A DNA stretch of 64,000 nt from an uncultured Bacteroidales bacterium (lineage in GTDB: Bacteria; Bacteroidota; Bacteroidia; Bacteroidales; F082): assembly GCA_900318465.1 (NCBI GenBank), contig ONKQ01000005.1:24034-88033 (forward strand). The letters run 5' to 3'. Below are positions 17,783-26,605 of the stretch, piece after piece. Within the stretch, counting starts at the first letter, position 1, and each line of letters begins with the position of its first letter. The notes beneath the pieces were generated by a model. The model saw nothing but the letters and a program-made list of their open reading frames with translations, was not told the origin of the DNA and did not search any database. The translations under genes and the position numbers were made by a program.

Positions 17783-18841
17783 CTACCTCCTACTTCCTAC
17801 CTTATTGTAATGGCAAACCATAATCTCACCGGACCCTTTCGTGTGCAAATGCATCGCTCCGCCGAGACAATTCCTAAACACCTTGCAATCAGCGCATTGT
17901 CCAGATTTCATCCATTGGCGGTCGCGGAAGGGCTGGAAACGGTTTTCCCAAACATCAAGGAAATCGTCTTGGTAGATGTTGCCTTGCACAAAGCTGCGGT
18001 CGATGTTGGGACAAGCGGAAATGGAACCGTCCACAAGAATGGAGCCGACGGTGATGCCCGCACGGCAGAAATAGAACCAATCGCGAACCTTGCGCTCGTA
18101 GGGACCAACATAGGCCTCGCAACTGAACTTGCAATCGATTTTGCCTTCCTTGCGTGTCGCGACGATAAAGTCCATCAGCTGGCGGAATTGTTCATCGCTG
18201 AGTTGCAGGCTCTTATCGGTGGCCGCACGACCAATCGGGTCGATGGTGAACAAGCGCCACGCCTTTACTTTATGTTCGATAAGCAGTTGTTTCATTGCCT
18301 CCAACTCGCCAAAACTCATCGGGCTGACGCAGGTCACAACGTCGTAAGTTGGAAGACGTTTCTCATTGGCAATCAAGTCGATGGCACGAAGTGCATGGTC
18401 AAAGCTGCCTTGCCGTTTGCGGAAAGCGTCGTGCGTTTCGCACAACCCATCAAGGCTGATGGTGATGCTGCACATTCCCGCGTCCATCAGTTTTTTGTGC
18501 ATGGCCTCATCGTAAGCGTAGCCGTTGCTGACGATACCCCAAGGAAAACCGTGCTGCCGCAGTTGCCGCCCGCAGTCCGCCAAGTCGGGGCGCACCAAAG
18601 GCTCGCCGCCTGTAATGACAACTAAAATCGAATTACGTTTGTATTTGGTTTCCAATGGTTTAATCGCATTCAGAAAGTCCTCGAAAGGCATGTCCTTGTA
18701 GCGCGATGAGGCCAAACAGTCCGAGCCGCAGTGCTGGCAGTTGAGGTTGCAGCGTTGTGTACACTCCCAAAAAAGATAATTCAACTCGTGGAGTTGGGTT
18801 TCCTTTTTGCGGAAATAGTTATGGAAGGCTTGGAGCATCAT
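17783..18841 (-). CDS. radical SAM/SPASM enzyme of the rSAM/lipoprotein system
   Basis: 352 aa. The 4Fe-4S cluster motif is C31-x3-C35-x2-C38 (CTQRCNLNCQHC). A SAM-binding GGEP motif is in ILVVITGGEPLVRPDL (~75). The C-terminal SPASM domain carries further cysteines (CRAGITVG, ISACPNIDRS, CADCKVFRNC, MVCHYN). This fits the Bacteroidales radical SAM family that is encoded beside small lipoproteins of a matching family (rSAM/lipoprotein system). Its start overlaps the stop of the adjacent lipoprotein gene by 4 bp. The enzyme is predicted to modify the lipoproteins or their precursors, but the reaction is not known. It is cytoplasmic with no signal peptide. Confidence 0.85.
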   Translation of the reverse strand: MMLQAFHNYFRKKETQLHELNYLFWECTQRCNLNCQHCGSDCLASSRYKDMPFEDFLNAIKPLETKYKRNSILVVITGGEPLVRPDLADCGRQLRQHGFPWGIVSNGYAYDEAMHKKLMDAGMCSITISLDGLCETHDAFRKRQGSFDHALRAIDLIANEKRLPTYDVVTCVSPMSFGELEAMKQLLIEHKVKAWRLFTIDPIGRAATDKSLQLSDEQFRQLMDFIVATRKEGKIDCKFSCEAYVGPYERKVRDWFYFCRAGITVGSILVDGSISACPNIDRSFVQGNIYQDDFLDVWENRFQPFRDRQWMKSGQCADCKVFRNCLGGAMHLHTKGSGEIMVCHYNKVGSRR

Positions 18842-19185
18842 TCGGCGGATTGCTTTTGCAACTTAATCGTAACCGATACATGTTGAGGTGTACAAATCAT
18901 TGTATCCTTTACTTGGTAGCCATCTTTGCTGAACTTCAAGTCTATGCAATTTTCAGTAACCAAACGAAACTCCCCAAACTCGTCCGTTACAGTCAAGAAA
19001 TCTCCCTCTGACTCAATAACAACTTCTGGAATCACGCCATTTGTTTCTTCGTCAATAACCACACCATAGATCCAATCGTTTGGCATTCCATACTTGCAGC
19101 AAGTAGTGAAAAACACAGTCAAGGCTGGAATTCCCGAAAGCATCGCCACGCGGCGAAACCTTTTGTAAAAAGAGTGTTTTTTCAT
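18838..19185 (-). CDS. small rSAM-associated lipoprotein 1
   Basis: 115 aa. The N-terminus MKKHSFYKRFRRVAMLSGIP leads to a double cysteine (TTCCKYGMP, Cys29/30) that serves as lipobox. The rest resembles a carboxypeptidase-regulatory/CNA-B-like beta sandwich (GVVIDEETNGVIPEVVIE, DEFGEFRL). The CKYGMP motif parallels CYGTP in the next lipoprotein and is typical of lipoproteins that accompany radical SAM/SPASM enzymes in Bacteroidales. It is co-transcribed with, and overlaps, the radical SAM gene. The modified residue, if any, is unknown; the conserved C-x-YG-x-P region after the lipidated cysteine is the obvious candidate. Confidence 0.78.
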   Translation of the reverse strand: MKKHSFYKRFRRVAMLSGIPALTVFFTTCCKYGMPNDWIYGVVIDEETNGVIPEVVIESEGDFLTVTDEFGEFRLVTENCIDLKFSKDGYQVKDTMICTPQHVSVTIKLQKQSAE

Positions 19186-19197
19186 CGTCGAAAGGTT

Positions 19198-19593
19198 TTA
19201 TTGGTTACTTAATAACTTGATTCTCAAACCAGTGAGGTCAGTATCTGAAAAGACCAGGGTATCAAAAGGCTGATAATCCCCTTCCCTATCCTCAACTTCA
19301 ATGGTCAATTGGGAAACCCTATGGATATTGCCCCACTGCCGCATTTCAAAGTATCCGTTTTCATCCGATTTAGCAAAGTCATGACCGCCAAACCAGCCAT
19401 CAGCATGAAACACATGCAATTGGACACCTTGCAAAGGCTGTCCATTGGCTTTGTCGGTCACATAGCCGTTAATATGAATTTCGACAATATCATCCATGTC
19501 TTTTGGCGTACCATAGCAAGCCTGCATGATGAACATCACCGTAGTGAGCGCCGAGGCTTTCATCAGCCCCCTTAACCATTTGTAAACTCGCAT
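19198..19593 (-). CDS. small rSAM-associated lipoprotein 2
   Basis: 131 aa from the chosen start MRVYKWLRGLMKASALTTVM, which gives a normal lipoprotein signal with Cys26 (MQACYGTPKD); the ORF could start 22 codons earlier, but that extension adds a Gln/Leu-rich stretch and loses the signal layout. The mature part has a beta-sandwich repeat (INGYVTDKANGQPLQGVQL, DENGYFEMRQWG). It is a paralogue of the next gene and first in the three-gene operon with the radical SAM enzyme. A TACTTTTG -7 box lies at 19621-19628 on the minus strand. Confidence 0.78.
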   Translation of the reverse strand: MRVYKWLRGLMKASALTTVMFIMQACYGTPKDMDDIVEIHINGYVTDKANGQPLQGVQLHVFHADGWFGGHDFAKSDENGYFEMRQWGNIHRVSQLTIEVEDREGDYQPFDTLVFSDTDLTGLRIKLLSNQ

Positions 19594-19732
19594 AGCGTCT
19601 GTTGTTTGTGTTTGTTGTTGCAAAAGTAGCAATAAAAACAAACGAAAAAACGCTTGCAAAGGGCATTACAAACTATTTCGAAAAATCAATTCTGATTTTC
19701 AACATGTTAGTAATTCTGATTACAAACTTTTG

Positions 19733-20422
19733 TCATTTCTTGATGCTCAAAATCACGCCCAAAGCCACACCGAGGAAGGCCGCAAACAACACTTGAAGCG
19801 TTGGTGGCAACAGGAAAGTGATAGTGTGTGCTGGATACCAGAACAGCGGAATCGTCTTGGCAAAGACGAAGCCGTATTGAATGTCCCAGTTGATTTTCTT
19901 CGAAAGCGTTTCCCTGATTTTCAGCGGATTGCCAAAGAAGCCCTTCAAAGTTCCACCCGTTTCGGCAATGTGGATGTCAGTGATTTTGTGGAAAGTCATA
20001 AAGACCGGCGCGAACAAGGTGTTCATCAACACACTGACACAGAGCGCGACGAAAGCCTTGCCCCAACTCAAATCACCAGCAAACCATTCGGCAGCCTTGC
20101 CGTTGAGGTGGAAGCCACCATCGAGCAACTTCACCGTACCCGTCTTGAAAATGGTCATGGCAGAGGCGATGACCACGCCCAATACGCCCCAAACCAGCAT
20201 TTTAGGCAGCAGACCGAAACCTTTCTTGAGATACACGCCCTCGCGGATGCGCAAGGCAAGCATCTCGCCAAAAGTGCCGAGGATGGCAAACTTGAAGAAA
20301 CTCATCAGCAGGCCGTGATTAGCGGTGGTCGTGTTGAACCACTCCCACGCGCCTGGGATGAAAGCGAAGCCACACACCACGGCGGCCACAATAGCGATAG
20401 TGATAAAATCAGATTTTTTCAT
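19733..20422 (-). CDS. multi-spanning membrane protein, Mpv17/PMP22-like at best
   Basis: 229 aa with about five hydrophobic segments (AIVAAVVCGFAFIP, LPKMLVWGVLGVVIASAMTI, AFVALCVSVLMNTLFAPVFM, PPTLQVLFAAFLGVALGVIL). The closing WDIQYGFVFAKTIPLFWYPA and TITFLLPP resemble the Mpv17/PMP22 signature, but I am not certain of the family. It is the last gene of a leftward operon 9 bp after the CotH-family gene. Function unknown; a channel or membrane homeostasis role would be a guess. Confidence 0.65.
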   Translation of the reverse strand: MKKSDFITIAIVAAVVCGFAFIPGAWEWFNTTTANHGLLMSFFKFAILGTFGEMLALRIREGVYLKKGFGLLPKMLVWGVLGVVIASAMTIFKTGTVKLLDGGFHLNGKAAEWFAGDLSWGKAFVALCVSVLMNTLFAPVFMTFHKITDIHIAETGGTLKGFFGNPLKIRETLSKKINWDIQYGFVFAKTIPLFWYPAHTITFLLPPTLQVLFAAFLGVALGVILSIKK

Positions 20423-20431
20423 TGTCTTAAC

Positions 20432-22249
20432 TTATTGTATTACAAAGCGTTTTATTTGATTTCTAATTCGAAGGAAATATACTCCCGAAGCAAACGGGCA
20501 AGGCAACCGCACCTCATTTTCGCCCATCTTCAAAACGACTTTGGCAGTGAAAATTTGCCTCCCCATGACATCAAACACCGAGACATGTTCCACTGCAAGG
20601 CCATCACTCCAAACCAACAGATGAATATCATCAACCACGGGATTCGGGTACAAATCATTGAAAGCCAGCGTATTTTCACCCAACGAAAAGAATACGGCGA
20701 TGCGGCTTTCCATATCCTGGACCCGCTGTTGCAGGAAACGGTCGACAAAAGAGATGTCGTATTCCCATTGTCTCAAATGAAGGGGCAAGCCAAAGCGCTC
20801 CGATTGGGCAGGAACCTCAGCCCTAACCATTGCGGCTGCGTCATCAAAATAGGGCTTCGTCACGGCATAACTCAACTCTGTGGCAATGAGTTCCATGAAA
20901 CGATTGAAAAAAAGGAATTTAAAATCCTCGTTTTCAAGCAGTTTTCTAAACAACAAGGTAGATTGCGAATCAGTGGGCCAGCCTAAATTGAGCAATGAAG
21001 TGGCATTGTCGAAGACATCGAACTCACTATCGTGGAGGGCATCGTCTCCGTCATAGAAAATCCAACGCCACATCCCGTCGTCCAACTGATAGCAGCGCAT
21101 ATTGTTGGCGGGCCAGTCGTTGTTGGCGATGAAGAGCTCTAAGCAATAGTAGTCGATGAAACTGCTAACATCGATCATCTCGTTGATGCGGGCATATTGC
21201 TCTTCTTGGGTAAGGTCGCAGCCCTTCACCCAACGCATCATCTCAACGAAGCCCGTCGTGTCTCCATCCACCTGATAGCCATACCAATTGCTGACGACAT
21301 TATACTCCGTGTCCTCGTTCCCGAAATGGTCCTCAAGATAATGGGCATCAGGCTTTTCCTTGAGGTAATAAATGCCCCAATACTCGCCATTTATGAAAAG
21401 CACCATGGGACGCGATGCGATGGACTCCACGTCAAGATTGGCCGCCATGCGGTTGCAGATGTCATCCTGTATCCCATAGTTGAACCATTGGTAGCTGAAT
21501 GGTTTCATCACCAAATGCTTGAAACTTTCATTCGGAATGGACTCAAAGAACTTGTGTTTGAAGCGCTTCTTTCCGTACTCGTCGCGAGCATAAATCTTCA
21601 AGCCTTTCTGTGTTTGGCGGCGACTTGTCCCGCCATGCGTACGCAACCCGGCCTGCTGGTTGATGCCGCTGTTGTCGGAAGGCTCGTAAAACTCTACATT
21701 CACAAGGCGTTCCCATTCCCTGCCGCTCAGGTAGAAATTTCCCGTCCAATAGGGATCGGCTGGGTCGAAATTCGCGCCTGGAACGAGGATGCCACGCTCA
21801 TAATCAAATAGTTCCAACGAATCAGCACTGATGGCCATCACGGGCAAGTCACGGGTATCGCAGCCCAAAGACCGAATGAAGTAACTCTGGGTCACGACTG
21901 AACCGACCCGCCGCCCTTCGTCATCAAAAGCCGCCGCCCTGAGCGTAATGCAATGCTGAACCGATTCGGGTGCATAAAACAGCTCATCATTGGCAGTCTG
22001 AACCTTATAAATATTTGATTGTGAATACAATCGCTCATCCAAAAGCAACGGTTCCACATAAAGCGCAGAATGAGCCGAAGGCATCGCACCATTAACGGTG
22101 TACCGAATATGAAAATGCTCCGCACAACTCAATTCAAGCGGAAAACTCTCCTCATAGAAACCTCCACGCTGTGAAAAAGCAACTTCATTCTGAGCAAAAA
22201 CACTCTGAATCAGAAAAATAGAAAATCCTATCAAGAAAGACTTTCTCAT
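20432..22249 (-). CDS. secreted CotH-kinase-family protein with T9SS-type C-terminus
   Basis: 605 aa from the start chosen at MRKSFLIGFSIFLIQSVFAQ, a clean signal peptide; this ATG shares one base with the upstream stop. An upstream extension of 25 codons is read as the shadow of the preceding gene. An N-terminal beta domain is followed by a CotH protein-kinase fold: GLRTHGGTSRR, KGLKIYARDEYG, GEYWGIYYLKEK, DWPANNMRCYQ and WIFYDGDDAL. The C-terminal end is a sorting domain (LAFNDLYPNPVVDDIHLLV ... NQIKRFVIQ). It is therefore predicted to be exported by T9SS. CotH proteins in Bacillus phosphorylate spore-coat proteins; the substrate here is unknown. Confidence 0.85.
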   Translation of the reverse strand: MRKSFLIGFSIFLIQSVFAQNEVAFSQRGGFYEESFPLELSCAEHFHIRYTVNGAMPSAHSALYVEPLLLDERLYSQSNIYKVQTANDELFYAPESVQHCITLRAAAFDDEGRRVGSVVTQSYFIRSLGCDTRDLPVMAISADSLELFDYERGILVPGANFDPADPYWTGNFYLSGREWERLVNVEFYEPSDNSGINQQAGLRTHGGTSRRQTQKGLKIYARDEYGKKRFKHKFFESIPNESFKHLVMKPFSYQWFNYGIQDDICNRMAANLDVESIASRPMVLFINGEYWGIYYLKEKPDAHYLEDHFGNEDTEYNVVSNWYGYQVDGDTTGFVEMMRWVKGCDLTQEEQYARINEMIDVSSFIDYYCLELFIANNDWPANNMRCYQLDDGMWRWIFYDGDDALHDSEFDVFDNATSLLNLGWPTDSQSTLLFRKLLENEDFKFLFFNRFMELIATELSYAVTKPYFDDAAAMVRAEVPAQSERFGLPLHLRQWEYDISFVDRFLQQRVQDMESRIAVFFSLGENTLAFNDLYPNPVVDDIHLLVWSDGLAVEHVSVFDVMGRQIFTAKVVLKMGENEVRLPCPFASGVYFLRIRNQIKRFVIQ

Positions 22250-22542
22250 CAACGATTCCGTTTCTTGTCCGCCTCCTTGTTCTGCCAATAACGGCCTAAC
22301 AAGCACAGCAGACAGATACCGCAAAGGATTCCACCGAGGACGAAACCTGTCTGGTCCTCGCCTTTGGCTTTGTAAAGGTAAATGCCATAGCCGAAAATGC
22401 CCAAGTCCACAATGATACTGAGGATGTAGCCGATAGTTCGGCTGGTCTTGTCGGTCTTTTTCAGCAAATGGTTGTCAAGCAGGAAGGTGACGACGACCAA
22501 CGCGGCATAGACAAGGTAATAGGTTGCTTTTTCGGTAATCAT
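22249..22542 (-). CDS. small membrane protein
   Basis: 97 aa with three predicted transmembrane helices (YLVYAALVVVTFLLDNHLL, TIGYILSIIVDLGIFGYGIY, GFVLGGILCGICLLCLLG) and a charged cytoplasmic tail (QNKEADKKRNR). It is translationally coupled to the CotH-family gene (stop and start share one base). Family not recognised. Confidence 0.7.
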   Translation of the reverse strand: MITEKATYYLVYAALVVVTFLLDNHLLKKTDKTSRTIGYILSIIVDLGIFGYGIYLYKAKGEDQTGFVLGGILCGICLLCLLGRYWQNKEADKKRNR

Positions 22543-22554
22543 GGTTTTTCTTTT

Positions 22555-22627
22555 TGACAGGGGACTTCGGGACGCGGGACTGGGGGCTAACCCAACGTCT
22601 CACGTCTCGAAGTCTCGCGTCTCATGT
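22555..22627. repeat. GGGACTTCGGGAC-type palindromic repeat, copy 1
   Basis: Runs of GGGACTTCGGGACGCGGGAC face the near-complementary ACGTCTCACGTCTCGAAGTC. A related copy lies at 48292-48368. Both are in short intergenic gaps. Confidence 0.6.
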
Positions 22628-22630
22628 CAA

Positions 22631-24934
22631 TTATTTCTCAATTCTAATACGTGCATCCACAGCCGTCACATAACGCGGGTTGCCGAGGAGCGGGTTCAAG
22701 TCCATCTCGGCGATCTCGGGCGCGGCTTGCACCAAGGCACTCACACGAACCACCTGTTCGGCATAGAGGTCGAGATTGACGCCTGCCTGACCACGCACAC
22801 CTTCCAGAATCTTATAGCCCTTGAGGTTCTTGAGTTTGTCAAGTACCTCTTCCTTGCTGGTGGGCACGAGCACACTCTCCACGTCTTTCAGCACCTCGAT
22901 GAAGATGCCGCCCAAGCCGAAGAAGACCTGATGGCCGAACTTCGGGTCGCGCATGGCACCGACGTAAACCTCCGTTCCGTCGAGCATAGGATACATCTCC
23001 ACAGCGTAGGTGTCCTTGATGGCCATGAGGCGGTCGAACTCCTTGCCCACCGTGTCGAGGTCTTTCACGCCGAGGGTGACGCCGCCCACATCGCTCTTGT
23101 GCAGCGGGCCGACGACCTTCATCACCAATGGCACGTCCTTCGAGCAGCCGACCTCTTTGGCAAAGGCCAAGGCATCCTCTTTCTTGCTCACTTCCACGCT
23201 CTTCTTGCGGCTGATACCAGCGGCATCGAGCAGTTCGTTGTAGTCGGCCATTTCAAGATAACCATCCTTGCAGCGGTCAATGGTTTTGCGGATGCGCACA
23301 ACGTCAATTTCGGGTTGGTCAGCAGCCACAGCGCCTTCCTGAACGTAAGCTGGAATCTCTTTCATGCCGACCAAAGCGGCGGCACGCAAACGCTTGGCAC
23401 CACTCACGACACGATAGACTCCATCCATAGGGCTGACGGTAATCGGGGTGAGCAAACCCAGTTCGCGTATGGACTCGGCCACCTCGTCCACCTCAGCCTT
23501 GCCAGGCTCATCGGTGGGAGGCACCAAAAGTTTGTCGATAGGAAGATTCTCGATGATGCCCGACTTGGGTTTGGGCGTATTGTAAATCTTGCAGATGGCG
23601 TTGCCAAGCACACATTCCTCGGGGAAGTTGATGTTTCCCTTGGCGATGAAATCCTCAATCTCTTCCTTCACATTGATGATGGAAGGCAGCACGGGGAAGA
23701 TGGGCTTCTTGCAGGTGCGCATCTTCTGGTCAAGCAGGTCATAGACCTCCTTGTTCGAGAAGAGTCCAGGCGAGCCGAAAATGACGACCGAGAAGTCGAT
23801 GTCGGTGTAGTCATTCTCCACTGCATCAAGGATATAACCTAATTGTTCGGCAGTGCCAGTGGCGAGGAAGTCGATGGGATTGCCCACCGAGGAGCCGGCG
23901 AAGAGTTTCTCCAAAAGGGCTTTGCTGGCAGGGTGTTCCTTGAGCGAAGGCACCTCCATGCCGCCATTGGAAAGCACGTCCGTGAGCATCACGGCGGGAC
24001 CGCCCGCGTGGGTCACCACGGCGCAGCGTTTGCCCTTGATTTCGGGGTGCATAAACACGCCGCAAACGGTGGTCAATTCCTGACGGTTTTGGCAGCGCAC
24101 AATACCAGCCTTGCGGAACAGGGCATCCACAGCGGCATCGTTGGTAGCCAAAGCGCCCGTATGCGAAGAAGCAGCACGCGAGCCAGCAGCCGAACCTCCG
24201 CTCTTGATGGCCGCGATGTGGCATCCCTTGTTGATGAGGCTGCGGCTATGCCTGAGCAACCTTTGCGGGTCGCCGATCTTTTCCATGTAAAGCATGATGA
24301 CGCGCGACGACTTTTCGGGGTCGAAGGTCTCGTCCAAGTGCTCCAGCACATCCTCGATGCCCAACTGGGCACTGTTGCCCACAGCCCACACGCTGTTGAA
24401 CTTCAGGCCGTTGCTCATACCGTATTCCTTGATGAACACGGCGGTGGCGCCACTGCCCGTGATGAAATCGACGCCCTTGGGGTCGAGCGGAGGGATGGGC
24501 GTGTCGAAGCAGCCGGCATAGTTCACGTTGAGGAAGCCGGTGCAGTTGGGTCCGATGAGCGAACCACCGACAGAGTTAATCGTATCAACGATATGTTTCT
24601 CGATTTCAGCGCCTTCGTGGCTCTCCTCCGAGAAGCCTGCACTGATGATGATAAAGCCTTTCGTGCCTTTCTGCAAGGCCAAGGTATCCACCGTGGCAGG
24701 GCAATATTTGGCGGCAATGGCCAAAATCGCGCAATCCACTTGCGGCAGGTCATCCAACTTGGCATAACATTTAACACCCTGAACTTCAGCTTCTTTTGGG
24801 TTCACGGCATAAATCTCTCCCTTGAAGGGACTGTTCATGAGGTTAAACAAGGCTTTTCCGCCAGGTTTATGGATGTCGGCGGAGGCTCCAACGACCACGA
24901 TGCTTTTCGGGTCAAGTAATTCTCTTGCTATCAT
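22631..24934 (-). CDS. ADP-forming acyl-CoA synthetase with internal ParB-like domain
   Basis: 767 aa. N-terminal CoA-binding Rossmann domain (SIVVVGASADIHKPGGKALF, residues ~10-140), two succinyl-CoA-ligase-like domains with the phospho-His region (IIISAGFSEESHEGAE; SGGSAAGSRAASSHTGALA, ~245-262) and a C-terminal ATP-grasp domain (VPLVMKVVGPLHKSDVGGV, FFGLGGIFIEVLKD, EMDLNPLL). These form an acetate/acyl-CoA ligase (ADP-forming), which makes ATP from acyl-CoA during amino-acid or sugar fermentation. Between them (~463-541) sits a segment that looks like a ParB N-terminal domain: IRELGLLTPITV, then YRVVSGAKRLRAAALVGMKE. That insertion is unusual. A TATATTTG box lies at 24964-24971 upstream. 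Confidence 0.85.
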   Translation of the reverse strand: MIARELLDPKSIVVVGASADIHKPGGKALFNLMNSPFKGEIYAVNPKEAEVQGVKCYAKLDDLPQVDCAILAIAAKYCPATVDTLALQKGTKGFIIISAGFSEESHEGAEIEKHIVDTINSVGGSLIGPNCTGFLNVNYAGCFDTPIPPLDPKGVDFITGSGATAVFIKEYGMSNGLKFNSVWAVGNSAQLGIEDVLEHLDETFDPEKSSRVIMLYMEKIGDPQRLLRHSRSLINKGCHIAAIKSGGSAAGSRAASSHTGALATNDAAVDALFRKAGIVRCQNRQELTTVCGVFMHPEIKGKRCAVVTHAGGPAVMLTDVLSNGGMEVPSLKEHPASKALLEKLFAGSSVGNPIDFLATGTAEQLGYILDAVENDYTDIDFSVVIFGSPGLFSNKEVYDLLDQKMRTCKKPIFPVLPSIINVKEEIEDFIAKGNINFPEECVLGNAICKIYNTPKPKSGIIENLPIDKLLVPPTDEPGKAEVDEVAESIRELGLLTPITVSPMDGVYRVVSGAKRLRAAALVGMKEIPAYVQEGAVAADQPEIDVVRIRKTIDRCKDGYLEMADYNELLDAAGISRKKSVEVSKKEDALAFAKEVGCSKDVPLVMKVVGPLHKSDVGGVTLGVKDLDTVGKEFDRLMAIKDTYAVEMYPMLDGTEVYVGAMRDPKFGHQVFFGLGGIFIEVLKDVESVLVPTSKEEVLDKLKNLKGYKILEGVRGQAGVNLDLYAEQVVRVSALVQAAPEIAEMDLNPLLGNPRYVTAVDARIRIEK

Positions 24935-24963
24935 ATTTTTAAGGTTTGATTGTCAAATTTCGG

Positions 24964-24971
24964 CAAATATA
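24964..24971 (-). promoter_or_regulatory. -7 element upstream of the acyl-CoA synthetase gene
   Basis: TATATTTG on the minus strand, 30 bp before the ATG; no clear -33 box was seen. Confidence 0.45.
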
Positions 24972-24989
24972 CAAAATCTTAACTGATTG

Positions 24990-25487
24990 TCACTCCATGA
25001 AATGATTGTTCTTCTCACAATCGCAAATCAACTCATAATGTGTGCGGTTAAAAAGCCCCTGACGGCAAAGCTCTTCAATCTCATTGATGCTCATCCATTG
25101 TATGCTTTCCACTTCCTCAGCCTGTAGGCGCAAGTCTTCAATCCTCACATTGCTCCGCAGCAGATAAAGGAAAGTGAACTTATACTCATATCTCCTGATT
25201 TTCACCAATTTAAGCTCTTCCTTGCTTACCTTCAGCCCGATTTCCTCTTCCATTTCACGAAGCATGGCCTTGGTAAAATCGGTCTCGCCACTTTGGACAT
25301 GGCCAGCGGTGGAAGCATAATAGTTTCCCTTCGAAGCCGCCACTTTTTGAATCAAATATTGCCCTTGGTCGTTATACACTAATACCGCAACGATGGGTAT
25401 CATGTAACCAAAAGGCACATGCTGTCCCCGCTCAATGGTCTTCCCCGTGCGCTTCAGCGTCTTGTCATATAAGTCGAGCAATTCCAT
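24990..25487 (-). CDS. Nudix hydrolase
   Basis: 165 aa. The Nudix box G-x5-E-x7-REUxEE-x-GU is intact: GHVQSGETDFTKAMLREMEE then EIG (residues 62-84). The N-terminus (LDLYDKTLKRTGKTIERG) resembles the isopentenyl-diphosphate-isomerase-like/YfcD group of Nudix proteins. It hydrolyses a nucleoside-diphosphate-linked compound; the substrate cannot be told. Monocistronic with its own promoter at 25508-25538. Confidence 0.9.
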   Translation of the reverse strand: MELLDLYDKTLKRTGKTIERGQHVPFGYMIPIVAVLVYNDQGQYLIQKVAASKGNYYASTAGHVQSGETDFTKAMLREMEEEIGLKVSKEELKLVKIRRYEYKFTFLYLLRSNVRIEDLRLQAEEVESIQWMSINEIEELCRQGLFNRTHYELICDCEKNNHFME

Positions 25488-25507
25488 CAGACACGTTTTT
25501 GCGTCGG

Positions 25508-25538
25508 CAAAGGTAGGGAATTATTCCGAACCCTACAA
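25508..25538 (-). promoter_or_regulatory. sigma-ABfr promoter of the Nudix gene
   Basis: Minus strand TTG (25536-25538), 20 bp, then TACCTTTG (25508-25515). Confidence 0.7.
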
Positions 25539-25569
25539 CAAAAAAAGCCGCCACCTGAACGGCGACGGC
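25539..25569 (-). terminator. terminator of the band-7/NfeD operon
   Basis: Minus strand GCCGTCGCC, an 8-nt loop and GGCGGC, followed by a run of seven T residues. Confidence 0.75.
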
Positions 25570-25592
25570 CCAATGCGATTGTTTGTATCGTC

Positions 25593-26549
25593 TTATTTCC
25601 CGAACATATCCTTGATGCCGCCAAGCGAGCCGAGCAGGTTGGAGGCCTCGTAAGGAAGATAGACGGTCTTATTCTGCTGACCGCCAGCCACTTCCTTCAG
25701 GGTCTCGATATACTTCACGGCGAGCAGGTAGTTGACCGGGTCGGCACCACGGTCGGCGACGGCTTCGGCGATGTTGCGGATGGCAGCGGCCTCGGCCTCA
25801 GCTTGCAGCACCTTGGCGCGGGCTTCACCTTCAGCCTTCAGGATGTTGGCCTGCTTCTCAGCCTCGGCAGCATTGATTTCGGCCTGCTTCTCACCCTCAG
25901 AGTTAAGGATTTGCGACTGCTTCTCACCCTCGGCCTTCAAGATTTCGGCACGACGGTTACGCTCGGCCTGCATCTGTAGCTCCATGGTGCGGCGAATGCT
26001 TTCGGGAGGCGTAATATCCTGCAACTCAACGCGGTTGACCTTCACACCCCATTTGTTGGTGGCATCGTCAAGCACGTTGCGCAGCTTCGAGTTGATGGTG
26101 TCGCGCGAGGTCAAAGTCTCGTCAAGTTCCATCTCACCCACCACGTTACGCAAGGTGGTTTGGGTCAGCTTCTCGATGGCGACGGGCAGGTTTTGAATCT
26201 CGTAGACGGCCTTCATCGGGTCGACGATTTGGAAATACAGCAAGGCGTTAATCTCGGTCATCACATTATCTTTTGTGATAACACTCTGTTTGTCAAAGTC
26301 GTACACCTGCTCACGCATGTCGATTCGCGAGGTACGGCTGATGCTGCCGTTTTGTCGGCGCACTATGGTTTCCTTGGCCTGCTCGACGATGGGCAGGATG
26401 ACGTTGATGCCCGCATTGAGGGTGCGGTTGTACTTGCCGAGACGCTCGACAATCATGGTTTCCGACTGGGAAACAATCTTGATACCGCGAAGGATGTAAA
26501 TCACGACGAGGGCTACCAAGACGATGAGAACGATGTTGATTGGAGTCAT
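25593..26549 (-). CDS. SPFH/band 7 protein (stomatin/paraslipin-like)
   Basis: 318 aa. An N-terminal membrane helix (PINIVLIVLVALVVIYILRG) is followed by the SPFH domain (KIVSQSETMIVERLGKYNRT, DVYDFDKQSV-like segment, NVVGEMELDETLTSRD, WGVKVNRVELQDI). A long coiled coil follows, rich in A/E/K with three SQILNSEGEKQAEI-like repeats (~200-260). This is the stomatin/QmcA class that organises membrane microdomains and partners NfeD proteins. The NfeD gene lies 56 bp upstream in the same operon, as is typical. Confidence 0.93.
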   Translation of the reverse strand: MTPINIVLIVLVALVVIYILRGIKIVSQSETMIVERLGKYNRTLNAGINVILPIVEQAKETIVRRQNGSISRTSRIDMREQVYDFDKQSVITKDNVMTEINALLYFQIVDPMKAVYEIQNLPVAIEKLTQTTLRNVVGEMELDETLTSRDTINSKLRNVLDDATNKWGVKVNRVELQDITPPESIRRTMELQMQAERNRRAEILKAEGEKQSQILNSEGEKQAEINAAEAEKQANILKAEGEARAKVLQAEAEAAAIRNIAEAVADRGADPVNYLLAVKYIETLKEVAGGQQNKTVYLPYEASNLLGSLGGIKDMFGK

Positions 26550-26605
26550 GATTATTTGTTTAATTGATTGGTGATTAAATGTTTACTTTCTACTTAAAAT
26601 TCAAG

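Noticed and set aside
19730-20986. 418-codon plus-strand frame opposite the membrane-protein and CotH genes
   Set aside because: Its composition is typical of an antisense frame and it spans two genes with signal peptides and conserved motifs on the other strand.
22541-24919. Long plus-strand frames opposite the acyl-CoA synthetase gene
   Set aside because: The opposite strand holds complete CoA-ligase and ATP-grasp motifs; the plus-strand frames show no family features.
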